Shown here: positions 10,476 through 22,395 of the stretch, piece by piece
Layout of the letters: every line of letters begins with the position of its first letter
Position numbering within the stretch: position 1 is the stretch's first letter
Position numbers and translations under genes: made by a program
Notes under the pieces: model-generated
Told to the model about the DNA's origin: nothing
The model's input: the letters and a program-made list of their open reading frames with translations, nothing else
Databases searched by the model: none
Assembly (NCBI RefSeq): GCF_020509005.1
Contig: NC_063012.1
Span: 4,216,001-4,280,000 of the forward strand
Direction: 5' to 3'
Source of the DNA: Fulvia fulva
Taxonomy: Eukaryota; Ascomycota; Dothideomycetes; Mycosphaerellales; Mycosphaerellaceae
Length of the DNA stretch: 64,000 nucleotides

Positions 10476-12791
10476 CTATCGATACATCTCATCATCACTC
10501 TCCCCATCCGCATCCGCATCCTCCCCAAAATTCTCCAGCTTCCTCTTCTTCGCGGCATCCCAAACATGTCCCATCATCCTTCCATTACTCCCTCCCTCTT
10601 CCAACCGCACATCCGGCAAACCACCCTCCTCCTCCTCCTCCGCCTTTCCACCCACACTCCCCCGCTTCGTTCCACTACCCTTTTCATACCCAGTAGTACA
10701 CCACTTCGGTCTATTCTCCTCAACACAAACCCAATCTCCACTGTCTAGACAATCCTTATCGAAGTGATCCCCAATATGCTTGAACCTCGCATCCCACGCA
10801 TTGCCCACCTGCTGTAGCATTCCACCCCTCTCCTGTTTGATCAATCTCTTGCAAAACCCGCACCAAAAGTGATGGTGTCCTTCCCGTCCGAGTCTTCCTT
10901 GCTCACATAGGGTCTTGACTCGATCTGGATCGTGGACATTGTGGAGTGGCGAACGGAAGTGCTCCTCCAGTAGAGAGACGTGCAGGTACGGACGACGGCT
11001 ACAGCCCAGTGGACATTTCCACATGTCGGTGAGGTAGTGTTGGGAGGACTCGTGCCGTTTCCAGTCGTTGCGGGAGCCGAATCTTTTGGTGCAGGAGGGA
11101 AATGTGCAGCCGTAAGGGCGGGTGTGGCGTTTCATGTGTTTTCTGAGAGGGGTGGTATCAGTCTATGGCTGCAAGTGACAGCGGTGAGTGGCATGGGGAG
11201 GGCGTACCTCAAGTCGCACTCGCGAGTTTTGATCTTGCCGCATTCTGTACAGGGAAAGTGGCCTTGAGCGCTGGAGGCCCCGCCTGCGGACTGGGAAGTG
11301 CTGGTCGCCGAGGCGGATTGAGGCTCGCTAAGGGATGATGTCGTTACCTGGATGCTAGGAAGCATCTGGTGCTGCTCCTGTGGGCGCGCGAAGTCACGCT
11401 GGATTGGAGTCGGGTGTCCCTCCGCGGGTGGTGGAAAAGGGAATGTGCTGACGTTCAGTTGCATGGGTGATAGGTTGTACTGTTGGCCTCCAAACAAAAG
11501 AGTGTCGTCCATGTGGCCACCAGCAAATGCGATGGGATCACCTTGTGACTCTATGGCCGAGTCTGGAGGAAACACAGTGCCATCATTGTGTTCTGCAATC
11601 AGATGACCCAAGATTGGTGACAAATGCTGGTGTATATGGCCTTCCATAGGATCGATCTGCGACTGTCGAGCTGAGCGAAGTGCGGCTTCGTAGACAGACA
11701 ATCCATCGGCAGTCTGTGCATCATCAGGTCTGTTGATCTGTTTGGACCTGCGCAAGTTAGTGTCACGAGCTCGGACTAGCATATGAACGACAGTCTTACA
11801 TCTCTAAGAGCTGCTCCTCGTTGTAGGTGGAGTGCTTCCTTCTGATATGCGCCTTGAAGTTGTCCCGTCTGGGCCAGAATTTCCTTAGAACACCCTCGAC
11901 TATCGGACAAGCGGCACACATGAAGCCTGCTGGGTTGCCGACCTTTGGGTACATGTTGTGGACACTCTTCTTGTGTCTTTCGAGATCATTGACTGTTGCG
12001 AAGCCATCCTTGCGGCTGCACTCCGGCTCACGACACTGATGTGGCTTGCTATGGGTGAGAGCGTGCTTCCTGGGCAACTGTCAGTGTACGAGACCTCGAG
12101 TACATGCTGGCTCGACGTACTTTGCATCCGACTGATTCTTCGGCTGCTTTTTGCAGCCAGGGAATCGACAGGGACCGATATACTGTTTTCTTCGACTGTT
12201 GTTGCGAGCGATGAGAAACTGTCCCTCTGACTTCACACTTCGAGAGGGATTTGCCTTGGATGGCAGACCGGTTGAGATCGGCTTGAGATCTGATGTGAAG
12301 TAGTCTCGTGCCAGAGCGTTGTTGCCCGTGGTGTATACTTCTTGTGCTCCGCCTGAAGTCGGCATAGACTCGTATGCAGAATCGGAGACTTCTGATGACT
12401 TGAGCGGACTCTGCCTGTACACATCCTGGTATGGTATCGGTTCCGTTCTGGCTCCTGGCTTGGACATGCCATTCCATATCGGCGGGATGAAGTGTGACAG
12501 CTGTACCATCGATTCGGAATTCCATGCTGTGTCGTGCGCTGGCTTGGTCAAGTTGTGTAAAGGCAAGTCGCTCGCTGAATTCGCATATCTGTGGAATTGC
12601 GACAGGTCGAGAGGATCTGATGCTCGATGGTGCATCTGTTGTGACTGCCCATTGCCATAGACGTCGCTGGGAATGCCATGGTAGTTCTGGAACCCCTACC
12701 AGGCATGATCAGCAAGCTGTCGTACTGTCTATCCGACATCACCTACTTGGTCTGGGGACAACGCGAAGCCATAGTTGCCGTCCTGAGCCAT
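10476..12791 (-). CDS. C2H2 zinc-finger protein, putative transcription factor (5 exons)
   Basis: Exons, in transcript order: 12747-12791, 12121-12695, 11800-12069, 11208-11747 and 10476-11142. All donors are GT (gtaggt, gtacgt, gtaaga, gtacgc), all acceptors AG, and every junction keeps phase, giving 698 residues from MAQDGNYGFALSPDQ. Seven C2H2-like fingers are visible in two groups: three at about residues 190-290, including CREPECSRKDGFATVNDLERHKKSVH-like spacing, then a Gln/Ser/Pro-rich linker, then four at about 464-600 starting CTECGKIKTRECDLRKHMKRH. The C-terminus is acidic and Lys/Glu-rich. The RKDGF..NDLERHKKSVH finger is typical of a fungal-specific C2H2 class, so a nuclear DNA-binding role is likely. 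Target genes are unknown, and I cannot assign a named orthologue. The exon 1 start rests on splice fit and the absence of a better ATG. Confidence 0.87.
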
Positions 12792-14279
12792 CAAGTCGTT
12801 CTGTATGAAGCAGTCTAATCTTGTCAGCTCTTGTGTGTCGACCAATGAAGTCCCATATGCAGGAAGCCTCGGCTGTGCCACATCGAAACAAACAACTGAC
12901 TGCCGCTGTAATGAGATGGTGTGTTAAATACCTTTCGACTGCCAGCCAGAGAGCAATGCGGAGCCTGAAGATGAGGCCTGGGATACACAGCAGTGTAGAA
13001 ACACTAGCTATATGATGCTGCAGTGGATGTGAGTATGGCTGGTTTGCTCCGAAGCGAATGATTGTGGTCGAGCAGCGAGAAGATCGGGAAGATAGCCAGT
13101 GCGGTGTCAAGGAGGGACGGTCCGCATACACCAAATGTGCCTGTATATGGCCAGCCTTAGAAGGGCGTCGAGTCTGGGCGTCGAGGAAGCGTGGCAGTGA
13201 AGTAGAAAGCATTGAAAGTGAGGCCAGGTCGACTCTCATGGCGGCCGATAAGTTCGCGTCACAAAAGCAGTGATGTGATTCCATCGTCTGAAACCCGATA
13301 AGGCGAATGCAGTGGTTCGCACAGGCGGCCTCTGGTGCTGGAGCTGGAGCTGGACCCAATAAGAGGTAGGTAGCGGATCCTTCTGAGAAGTGAGCAGTCC
13401 ACTACGCACGGACGTCATGCAAATGCATGTTGCCCTGCTGCATCTTCCCGTACGCCCTTTAGCACTATTGTTGATCCAGCCCTCATGCTTTCCGTTCCGA
13501 AGTGCTCGATCATCGAGACTGCGGCCGGGCTTTACCTCCGGCGCAGCTCTATTGGCTCTCATGTGCCTACCCGGGCACACTGCAGGAACGTAGCGCATGT
13601 CTCGCTAAGCCGAGAGGCGTACAGTCCGGAAGTGGAAGATGCGTAGAAGCAATGGAAACGTGGTTCCAAGCCACCAGTCAATTCAATCAGACAGTTCCCA
13701 CTTTCTGCCCGATGCATGATCAGTTGCTGTCAGATGTAAATGCCGCATAGCCCGGTCGTGCAACAGCGCATGAAACAAAGGCATGGCTGGAGATATTTGG
13801 ATCATGTGCTACAATTGTGCCCTTGTATGTCGAAGTTGCGTGGCCTGTGGGACCAGCGGCCTCTGAGCATATTTGACAGAAGTGCCCACAATGATGACGG
13901 CCAAGTGCTACCAAGCATCAGCCTTATTGGTGCTGCGGCGGCGTGGCGGTGGTATTGGTGTAGCAAGATTGTCTCCGCGGTCCAGAGCACACTGCACGAC
14001 TGTAATAGGGTCAGCAGTGTTGTCAAGAACCGGCAAATCTTGCTTGATGTTGGACACCCTCTCGGACGGTCTCCCGTTGGTGCCGAACCAGGCTGCTAGG
14101 CATGACTGAGTCGCTTCTTACTGATCGGTGCTGCTGTCAGTAGTCAATTAGCAAGGAAAAGATGCATTTGCAAGGACGAGAGGGATCGATTGGGTCGGAT
14201 ATTATGATTCAAGCAACAGCACGTGGCTGTACTGCCCGTTTCAATTGCTCGGGTGTCACATCAAAAGCAGATCGATCGT
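12792..14279. other. Intergenic region, no supported gene
   Basis: About 1.49 kb upstream of the zinc-finger gene and downstream of the TspO gene. The longest open frame (minus strand, 12739-13359) overlaps zinc-finger exon 1 in another frame and is low-complexity at its start, so I regard it as noncoding. The zinc-finger promoter should lie here. Confidence 0.5.
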
Positions 14280-14945
14280 TCATCTGTTCTTTGACGTTTC
14301 GGTGTTGAAGGTACTGTCCTTGCCTCCCGCTGGCCGCCTCGCCTCCTTGTTGCTGAAGTCCCAGTCGTTCAGGTAGCCAACGCCGAATGTGAGGTAATTG
14401 GCAAATGCCAGCCATCCGAGATACGGTGCCAGACACCAGCCTGATACTTCGTCGACTTGGCCCCAGATGTATGCCAGATAGCCAACGACACCAGTCAGAG
14501 TGACGATGTCGACGGCAGCTTCGATGGGTCGCTTGAGGCCGAAGAACAGTGGCATCCAGACCAGGTTAAGCCCCAACTGGATCGTGTAGAGGGTCGCGCC
14601 GTGCTGTCATAGCATATCAGCACACCGACCTTCCGCGCGACAGATCTATACATGACCTACCTTGGCCAATGCTACTTTGCTAGGGTCAATGCTGCTTGAT
14701 GCAGTTGACCACGCACGATATGCGGAGTATCCCATCAAGCCATAGAGCGTGGTCCAGGCGGGTCCAAACACCCACGGGGGCGGACGGAGAGGTGGTTGCC
14801 TCAGCGCCAGATATGTCTTTTGGGTGTCTTTTGGCCGAGTCGCGAAGCCTACAGCAGTGCCTGCGGCGATGGGAAGGAGTATGGCTGCGGCGGGCTGCTC
14901 GAACAGGATCGACGGCAACGTCAGGGAGGGGATGTAGGTCATCAT
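14280..14945 (-). CDS. TspO/MBR family membrane protein (translocator protein)
   Basis: Exons 14661-14945 and 14280-14603, joined by a 57-nt intron (gtaggt...acag) in phase 0, encode 202 residues. The hallmark tryptophan-rich block PPWVFGPAWTTLYGLMGYSAY lies at about residues 54-74, and five hydrophobic segments can be drawn, as expected for this five-helix family. Bacterial and animal relatives bind porphyrins and sterols; animal TSPO is in the mitochondrial outer membrane. The role in fungi is not settled, so I assign only the family. The N-terminus (TYIPSLTLPSILFEQPAAAILLPIAAG) precedes helix 1. Two ATGs lie in tandem at 14945 and 14942, and the first is used. This is the last host gene before the transposon block. 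Confidence 0.92.
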
Positions 14946-15637
14946 GATGGAGGGTGGGAGGGTATGGTGGACCAGTGTTGTTTGCGACAGAACGGATCTG
15001 TTTTATGCAATGTCTCGTCTGTACCTACTACATGTATCTATGCACAACACACGGAGCTTCGTAACTATTCTATCCCGCAAAAGGGCTAGGACAACTCGGA
15101 CCCTGCCCTACCAAATTAGTTAGTAACTTAGTCTTTACAGTTCTATTATCTTATTTTGACCTTACCATCGCCAACCTTATAACAAAGCCTTAATATTAGC
15201 GGTATAGACTAATCCGAGGTATAGCTATCTAGCGTAGTAATTAGCTTATCCGGATACCTTACCGTTCTTACGCGCGCTCGCTACTCGAATATAGCCCGCC
15301 TTACTAACTAGGACCGTAACCTTATTTAATACTGCCTTAACGACAATTAGAAGGGTCCTAAAGTAGTAAAGCTATTACTAGGTAACAATAGAGGTACGGG
15401 AACTACTATCTATAACCTAGATAAGAGATAGAAGGATACTAGTACCGTAATTCCTACAAAAGGTAGACGGCCGGGCGTAATTACGCCTACTATAAGGGAC
15501 TTCTTAGAGAGTATATTAGCGGAGCGAAGTATATACTAGTATAATAAGCTATAGGTAATACTAGCGGAAGAGTATAAGATATAGGTATTATATAATAAAA
15601 TCGAGACCCTCCGGACCTATTACCTATACAAACCGTG
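14946..15637. other. Gene-to-repeat boundary and unidentified RIP-degraded DNA
   Basis: The TspO promoter region ends at about 15,090. Beyond it base composition changes abruptly: TA steps and TAG/CTA triplets dominate and CA/TG nearly vanish while CG remains. This is decayed repeat DNA, but I could not match 15,090-15,637 to the alpha, beta, gypsy or copia elements elsewhere in the window. Confidence 0.6.
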
Positions 15638-15749
15638 CTATCACTAAACACGACACATTCGAAAGCCCTTATTAAGGCCATTCTAACGATCTATAAAGTA
15701 GGCTACTATCCCTAGAATTAAGGGAGTTCTACCTTATTTAATTTAGATA
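15638..15749 (+). mobile_element. LINE-alpha 5'-end fragment, RIP-mutated
   Basis: The sequence from ctatcactaaacacgacaca through the run ending in accttatttaatttagat matches the 5' untranslated start of the intact alpha element at 57,510-57,630, with C-to-T and G-to-A changes. It stops after about 110 bp. A second copy of the same 5' end begins 154 bp downstream. Confidence 0.75.
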
Positions 15750-15791
15750 TACGTAATAATATAGAAGGATTATCGACGACGTCTATCGGCG

Positions 15792-15986
15792 CTATCGCTA
15801 AATACGACATATTCGAAAGCCCTTATTAAGGCTATTCTAAAGATCTATAAAGTAGGCTACTACCCCTAGAATTAAGGGAGTTCTACCTTATTTAATTTAG
15901 ATAGCTTAAAGTTCTCTTCACCCTATTTCTTTAGCTCTAAACGCCGCGGAGGTACCTAGCTATATTAGGTAACTCCTAGGTAATAG
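15792..15986 (+). mobile_element. LINE-alpha copy C, part 1 (5' UTR and start of ORF1)
   Basis: Forward copy matching the first ~190 bp of the intact alpha element, ending in actcctaggtaatag. The match resumes after copy A at 23,002 with taacctaggctacgg, exactly continuing the alpha sequence, so copy A sits inside this copy. Confidence 0.82.
15972..15986. repeat. Target-site duplication of alpha copy A (left)
   Basis: ACTCCTAGGTAATAG, repeated at 22,987-23,001 on the other side of copy A. The last bases could be confounded with the ATAG-repeat tail of the reversed element. Confidence 0.85.
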
Positions 15987-18900
15987 ATAGATAGATTTGT
16001 TATTCCCCTGTTCTAGGACCCTATCCGGCCTATATAGGTATATATCTATTATTATATATAAAGGGAAACCCGAATAGGTGAAAACCCTTCCCGCCCCTAA
16101 CTTCTCCTTATCTAGATTAGCTTTCCCTCTGAACGTACGTAGTCTATGTCACTACCCCGTTAGCCCCCGCTCCTAGCCGGTCTCGTCGCGCTACGTCGTA
16201 TCCTCTCTTCCTATACTACTCCTACTAGGCGGTACTGTTCTAGCTAGCCCTTCTCTAGTATCTAGTTCGTAATACGCCGTAGGTCCTTAGCGTTATTAAG
16301 AAGTGCCCTAATCGTCCGGTTCCTCGCCTTTACTATCTACTCCCCCCTTCCTAGCGACTACCTCGGACAGACGAGGAGTACGTACCGTACGTTCTAGGAG
16401 CGATAGCCGTAGGGGCAGCTAGTATTCGTGTATCCTAGAACCTTCCTCTATAATAGGTACCCCTAGAGGCCGATGTGTTCGCTTCGTAGTTAGGTTGCTA
16501 TACTACTCTATACCCTCGTAAGGCGGTAGTAGATAAGCTTCGGGGGGTGCTTAACCGCGGATTTTATAGCTAACTATTCCTTAGGTTGTCCCGCTAGCTA
16601 AGGGCGTCTACTATACCCTACAACCTAGTTGTTCTACCTCTCTTTCTATAGTTGCTCTATAAACGATTTCTTACCTTCCTATTATATTACTAGCTATTCG
16701 TCCCTTACCCGGTAGTTCGGCTCGTTTCCGGGTCGAATGCCCCTATACGCTAGTACTAATTCGCGGGCCCTTACGACTGTACTAGCGATAACCTTCTATA
16801 CTAGGTACTATGCCGACTTGCCTAAGTAGGAGGTCCGTAGTCCCTAGATATATAGGTCGATCGGCGGTATAGCGGTCTTATACTTAAGTATCCTCGTTAG
16901 TATCGACTTATATACCCCGGTGACCTTCCTTAGGCATTAGTTTTAGATCTTCGCTAGCGGCGCGACGAGTCCCTTCGATAGGTAGGCCCGCTCGCCTAAG
17001 GACTACACTTAGCTACTATAGGTAAGGACCGGCCGTATAATAGCCGTATATAGAAGTCGTAACTACCGGAAGTCCGCCCCCTATATAGACGTAGTAAGCC
17101 TCTAGTATAATGCTATATTCTGTTTAGCTTTCCGTAATATTACCTATACGTACTTCCTCTACCGTAGCGTCGGGTCTACCTATAGTCCGAGGATCCTAAG
17201 CTAATTTACCGGGTTAGTCGTGTGCCCCTATATCTAGATAGAAGCTTATATATTGTAGAACCGTGGCCGGCGCGTAAAGTGTATTAGATTGTACTTTTCT
17301 AGGGCAAACCGAGCCCCGTACCTCCTAGCCTAGTCCTCGTAGATCTTATGCTTCTCTTCTAGTAGCCTATAGTTCTCCTTAGTCGAGGAAGACTACGCTA
17401 GGATGTTTATGTCGTCTACGAAGCCGCTCGTAGCGGTGTTCTAGGATTCTAGGGCTAGGAGTAGCGTCGCTATAAAGAAGAGGAACAGAATAGGTACTAG
17501 CGTTAAGCCTTACGGGATTCTAGTATAGACTACTTAAAATGGGCTTCTATACTAGCCGACTAGGATCGACGTACTACGGTTTTAGAGGTAGGACCGTACG
17601 AAGTTAATAAGCTACTTAGGGAGTCCTTTCGACCTTAGGATATAGAGTAGCCGCGGGTATAACACGTAGTCGAAGGCTCCCGATATGTCTAGGCTAAGTA
17701 AGGAAGCCACCTTGTCCCTATTCTTATACTAGATAGCCTTTACCTAAGAGGTGATAAGTTCTATCGCGGATAGCGTCGATCGCTATAGGCGCGTACCTAT
17801 CTAGGTATCCGGGAGTAGGGAGTGTTCCTCTACCGCCTCGGAGAGTCTCGTTATAACTAGCTTCTTAAGCGCCTTCCTAAGAGTGTTAAGGAGCGTAATT
17901 AGGCGGTACGACTTCACCTACGTATAGTTATCCTTCTACGGCTTACGTAGGACCACTGTCGTCGATTGTTTAAAAGCTATCGGGTAGTATCCGGTCTATA
18001 GGTAGGCGTTAAAGATCGCTATAACTACTAGGGCTAGTTGATCTCTACACTTCTTTAGTAGCTCGTTTAGGATCCTATCCGGCCCCGGGGCTTTCTTCGC
18101 CGGCAACTTCCTTAGTATAGCGGCAACTTCTCCCTCGGACACCTCCTATTAGACCGTAATACTAGGGGCTAGGGGAGTAGAGCTGTTTATATCGCTTAGA
18201 TTAGCCTCGACTAGGGGCGGGAAGAACTTACTAGCTAGTAGACGCGCCTTAGCCTCGGGGTCGCTAACCGGGCTACTAGGCGATTATAGCGCTAGGATAG
18301 AGAAGGAGGGGCCCTATATAGGGTCCTATCGGGCCCATTTCGCTAGCTTCTACATCCTCTCTAGCTTGCCGGCGATTTCTTCTACTATAGCCCTCTAGCC
18401 AACTACTTTCTCCCTTCGTATTATAGCTTTCTTCTGTTAGTATGCCTCCCTATATACGTTCTAGGCCTCCTCGCTATAGCTGCTCGTCTACACCCGGCGG
18501 GCTCTCCTTGCTTCTCTTACTACCGTAGTACACTCCGGCGTCTAGTATAGTTTAGACTATATCGTTAGTTAGGTAAGCGGAACGTAAAGTAAGGTCGCTT
18601 TTCTTATTTCGTCTATTAACCCCTAGACTGCTTCGTCTATCTCGTCTTTACTGTTGTATTACTACTACGCGATCTAGACTAGCCTCTTAGAGTCATCGAG
18701 GTACGCCTAGATGTTGGCCTAGTAGGCCTTTCCCTAGTTTAGCTTAGGGGTTCCCGCTAGTATACGTTATATCTATATCGTAATAGAGGTCCTGACTAGT
18801 ATATAGTCTAACGACGCCTCGAGTTCATATTCGATCCTATAGTAGGTTACCGTATAGTAGTAGCTATCTAAGATCTAGGAGAGGTCGATCGTGCCTTAGA

Positions 18901-19622
18901 GTCCCCCTCTCTTCTAGGTGCCTAGGTCCTTCGGGGTATTAAGGGCAATTACGTTGCTCGCTATTAAGTCGAGTACTTTGTCGGCTATAGGGTACGGCTA
19001 TATAAGGCTTTCCTAGGAAGGGTAGTATATATTGAAGTCTCCTACTACGATATGGCACCCTTGTCTCTTAAGCGTACTATCTAGGTATCTATAGACCCCT
19101 AGGTCGCGGCTAGACCTCGAGGCTAGCGGTTATATATATAGGTTGTGTATCTAGGTACTACCTACGTAGAGGGAGGTAATATCGCCCCCGCCTTCTTCGT
19201 CTACGTAGTACACTACCTCCTAGTCGGATTCTAGTATATCCTTACTAATATAGAAGCACGTACGGGGTCTACCGTCGCCTCGTAGGCATGTCGTATAGCC
19301 TAGTAACTTATAGGTCGTTAGTCTCTTATAGTCGTTAGTTAGGTCAAACTCCTTAGGCATATCGTAGACTAGGATCGTAAATTGTTTCGTTAAGACCTTC
19401 GCTAATACCGTAACCTTAGATGCCTACTATAGCTATACCTCTAGGTGCCTCCTAGTAGTAGTAGAGCTAGTATAGATCTATAGAGTACCGTTAGACTATT
19501 AGTTCACTACGACCACCCCTAGTTAGTTGATTCGTTAGGCGAGCTCCTTATTTAATAGCTTCGTAACTTCGGCCTAGTCTTCCTTTACTACAATACGGAT
19601 CGTAACTATATTGTACGTTAGG
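15987..19622 (-). mobile_element. LINE-alpha copy A, part 1 (RIP-mutated)
   Basis: Reverse-oriented alpha copy beginning with its tetranucleotide tail (atagatagattt) and reading back through the 3' UTR, reverse transcriptase, endonuclease and part of ORF1 of the intact element at 57.5-62.5 kb. Frames are destroyed by TAG codons from C-to-T changes. About 840 bp around the ORF1/ORF2 junction are missing: cttatag at about 19,330 passes directly to gttagttaggtcaaac, whereas copies B and D carry the intervening sequence. The copy is interrupted at 19,622 by the beta derivative. Confidence 0.88.
19606..19622. repeat. Target-site duplication of the LINE-beta derivative (left)
   Basis: CTATATTGTACGTTAGG, repeated at 22,463-22,479. 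Both copies carry T or A where the un-RIPped alpha element has C or G, so the target was already mutated when the insertion happened. Confidence 0.88.
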
Positions 19623-20673
19623 TCGACGACGAGAATCACCTGTACGTGGTGTCGGCTACGAACCTCTCGTCTAGCTACGAGAGAGCCAAGTATTCTCACG
19701 CTGGAGCGTCGTGGGCGCGACGGGCGCGTAGCGTAGGCGAAGCCGCGGCGAACAGAGGACTACCAGCAAAACGGGTATGAAAACCATCCGACGAGCGTGT
19801 ACTCGTGTCGGGAGCGAGTCCCTCTTCTTTCTGCGTGTAAGAAGGGCGCGGAACCGTGGCCTATACGCTCGACAGGACACCTCTGGTATGAGTGCAGAAT
19901 TTTCACCTCCGGAGACCGCAAACCGAGCGGGCTAAGCGACGAACATTGGACGAGCGGACTACAGAACAACAACTGAGCGGACTATGCAACGGCGTCGAGC
20001 GGACTACGAAACAATCTGGTGTTTGCCAGCGGGCAATGCGGTGGGTAGGTGGACACGCGACGAAGCCTGTAAGGGCCTGTTGAACACCCGGTATGGGAAC
20101 GAGGGTTTTGCCTGAGGCACTGCCTGTCCCGCTACACAACGCACCTAGTCTGACATAGTAGATTGCGACGAGGAAAAGACGATAGCCTAAGCAAGGAAAA
20201 GACGGCTGTTAGGACGGGGAAAAGACGTACAATGCAAGTGGATTAGTTCTGTGATCGGGGAGGATCGAGGGCAGGGTGATAAGGAACTTCATATTGGTTA
20301 GTAGGTGGAAACGCAAGGAGTACGCTGCCCGGCGTGGTGTGTGCCCCGAGCAAACCTGCGAGGCATGGACGGCCGCTTTCTAGAGATAGGCTGCGGTAAC
20401 GCGAAGGGCGTCAAAACCTGGGGCGTGGTGTACACTGGCAGCGACGGCTGACACTGTCTGTACAGCCCGAGAGGACGGATGCGCATGTCGGTCAATAGAG
20501 AGCACTAAAGGGCTTAGGCCTATGGAGGTGGATATTGGCTTAAGGAGCAAACAGGGAGGGAGGGCGTAGAGGGAAGCTTTTGCTCCGGGCTAACCTCTCG
20601 AAACGAGGCTACACGGTGGTGCTAGATGAGTGGGAAAGCGCGGTTAAGACTTGTCACCTTATCTCGTAGCTAG

Positions 20674-22269
20674 CTTGCTAAATACGATTCCTTCCTTGCC
20701 CTCGACATCGCAGGGGCCTTCGACAACGTCTCACACCAAAGGCTAATACATATCCTACAGCAGAAAGGCATCCCCCAGTGGGCAACGTCGTTCGTCTTCT
20801 CCTTTCTCCAGGAACGGACGACATACCTAGTCCTAGGAAGGTACACGTCCGACCCGGTGAAGGCAGAGACTGGAATACCTCAGGGATCTACTCTCTCCCC
20901 TATCCTGTTTCTAATATTTATGTCGGATCTAATCCCCCTACTCACCTCTCCGCAAACCTCAGCATCGGGGTTCGTAGACGATACAAACATCCTAGCCTGG
21001 TCAGACTCGACAGAAGAGAACTGTCGCCTCCTTGAAGATAGGCACAAGAAATGCGAGGAGTGGGCAAAGAAGCATGGTGCCCGGTTCGCCCCTGAAAAGT
21101 ACCAACTTATACACTTCAGTAAAGCGAGAACACACCATAATATGAAGGCGGCGGTAAGAATCCAAGGCTACGAGACCAAGCCATCAGCGGAGCTACGAGT
21201 ACTAGGGATCTGGCTCGACCCGAAGCTAAGCTGGAATGTACAGATTAAGAAAGCCCAGAGTCGAGCGCAAGTCAATGAAGCCTCGATAAAGAGGCTTACG
21301 GCATCTACATGGGGAGCAACATTCGACAAGGCAAGAGTAATGTATAAGGCGATCGTCAGACCAGCTATGTTGTACGGGGCACAGATTTGGGGAACAGGAG
21401 GCGCAGGCAAGCCGATCCCGAAACGGATAGAGCAACCCCTAAACAGGACACAGGCAGGCAACCTACGTAGGGTACTAGGCGCATACAAGACAACGTCAAC
21501 AAGCACGGTAGAAATGGAGACAGGAATACCACCAATCGGCCAGTACATCCGGGGAATGAGAATTCAATACGCGGCAAAGACGACAGGTTACCTAGCACAA
21601 ACCACGATCCAGGAGGCAAAGAATAAGATAGAAAGCCGCTACCGGAGAGGGGCAGGATATAGGACAAGCCAAAAAGAGGATGACCTTACGACCTTTACGG
21701 CCGTACAGACAAGCACCGAATGGCTAGCACGAAAGGAGGAGGAGCGTAGGACTCGCCAGGCCGGCGGGAGCAAGGCTAAGACCCAAAACCTAGCGGAACA
21801 GATAGCGAGCTGCCTATGGGAGCAGGACTGGAAAAGGAAGCCCCCTAAGACAACAGGCCCGATAGCGCTCCGAGCCTTCCAGAGACACAATTACCAGCTA
21901 TATAGGGACCTGACAAGGGCCGAAGCAAGCATAGCGATCCAAATCAGGTCCGAACACATTGGATTAAGGGCCTACCTGTTCAGAAGACGCGCACTAGACA
22001 TCTATAGCCCAGCCTGCCAGTGTGGCTACCCATCGCAAAACCCAGAACATATGCTACTACGATGCCCGCAGTGGGCGAGAGGCAGGGGAAATTGGAGGCA
22101 CCAAGCGGGAAGGAGAGACTACAAGTCAATTATTAGGGACAAAGGCAACATTCGCCGAATCTCTCGGTGGATACTACAGCAGGGATACCTCCAGCAGTTT
22201 AGCCTCGCGAGCGAGACGGAGGAGTGGATAGACAAGAGGCGGAAGCGAGGGGGGTTGCAGATAGGGTAG
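20674..22269 (+). pseudogene. Truncated reverse transcriptase ORF of LINE-beta
   Basis: Open for 531 codons after a TAG at 20671-20673, with no ATG at its head. It begins within the RT palm: LALDIAGAFDNVSHQRL (motif A), then GIPQGSTLSPILF (motif B) and FVDDTNILAW (motif C, the catalytic DD). A C-terminal Cys/His knuckle (CQCGYPSQNPEHMLLRC) follows near 22,016-22,066, as in Tad/I/Jockey-like elements. The apurinic endonuclease and RT finger region are absent, so the product could not act alone. Stop at 22267-22269. Confidence 0.88.
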
Positions 22270-22344
22270 TCATCAGGGCAGGCCCATGACACTAGCGTAC
22301 CCCTAACAAGGGAAATTTAAGACGACAACGAGGAGGAAAAGACA

Positions 22345-22395
22345 GGCGGGAAGGAGGAGGGGTTTTCACCAACACGGTTTCCCCTCTATATATAC
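22345..22395 (+). other. LINE 3' UTR module shared with LINE-alpha
   Basis: Contains ggcgggaagg, then ggggttttcacc, then cggtttcccctct, and can fold GGGAA/TTCCC across the TTTTCACC loop. The same order of words occurs at 62,350-62,394 in the intact alpha element. Confidence 0.55.

Noticed and set aside
12739..13359. 206-codon open frame on the minus strand upstream of the zinc-finger gene
   Set aside because: It overlaps zinc-finger exon 1 in another frame, begins with a Pro/Ala low-complexity run and shows no family motif. It is most likely 5' UTR/promoter sequence open by chance.
10202..13360. CRISPR-like or regulatory meaning for short direct repeats (AATGC units; ggtgctggagctggagctgg near 13,331)
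   Set aside because: These are simple low-complexity repeats in a eukaryotic intergenic region, without spacer structure.
15490..15681. 63-codon minus-strand frame with a hydrophobic stretch
   Set aside because: It lies in RIP-degraded repeat DNA, where TA-rich composition produces tyrosine/isoleucine-rich translations. No evidence of a real gene.
19671..20139. Small open frames in the 5' module of the LINE-beta derivative
   Set aside because: All are 63-78 codons, mutually overlapping on both strands and Arg/Cys-rich in a GC-rich region. None resembles LINE ORF1.
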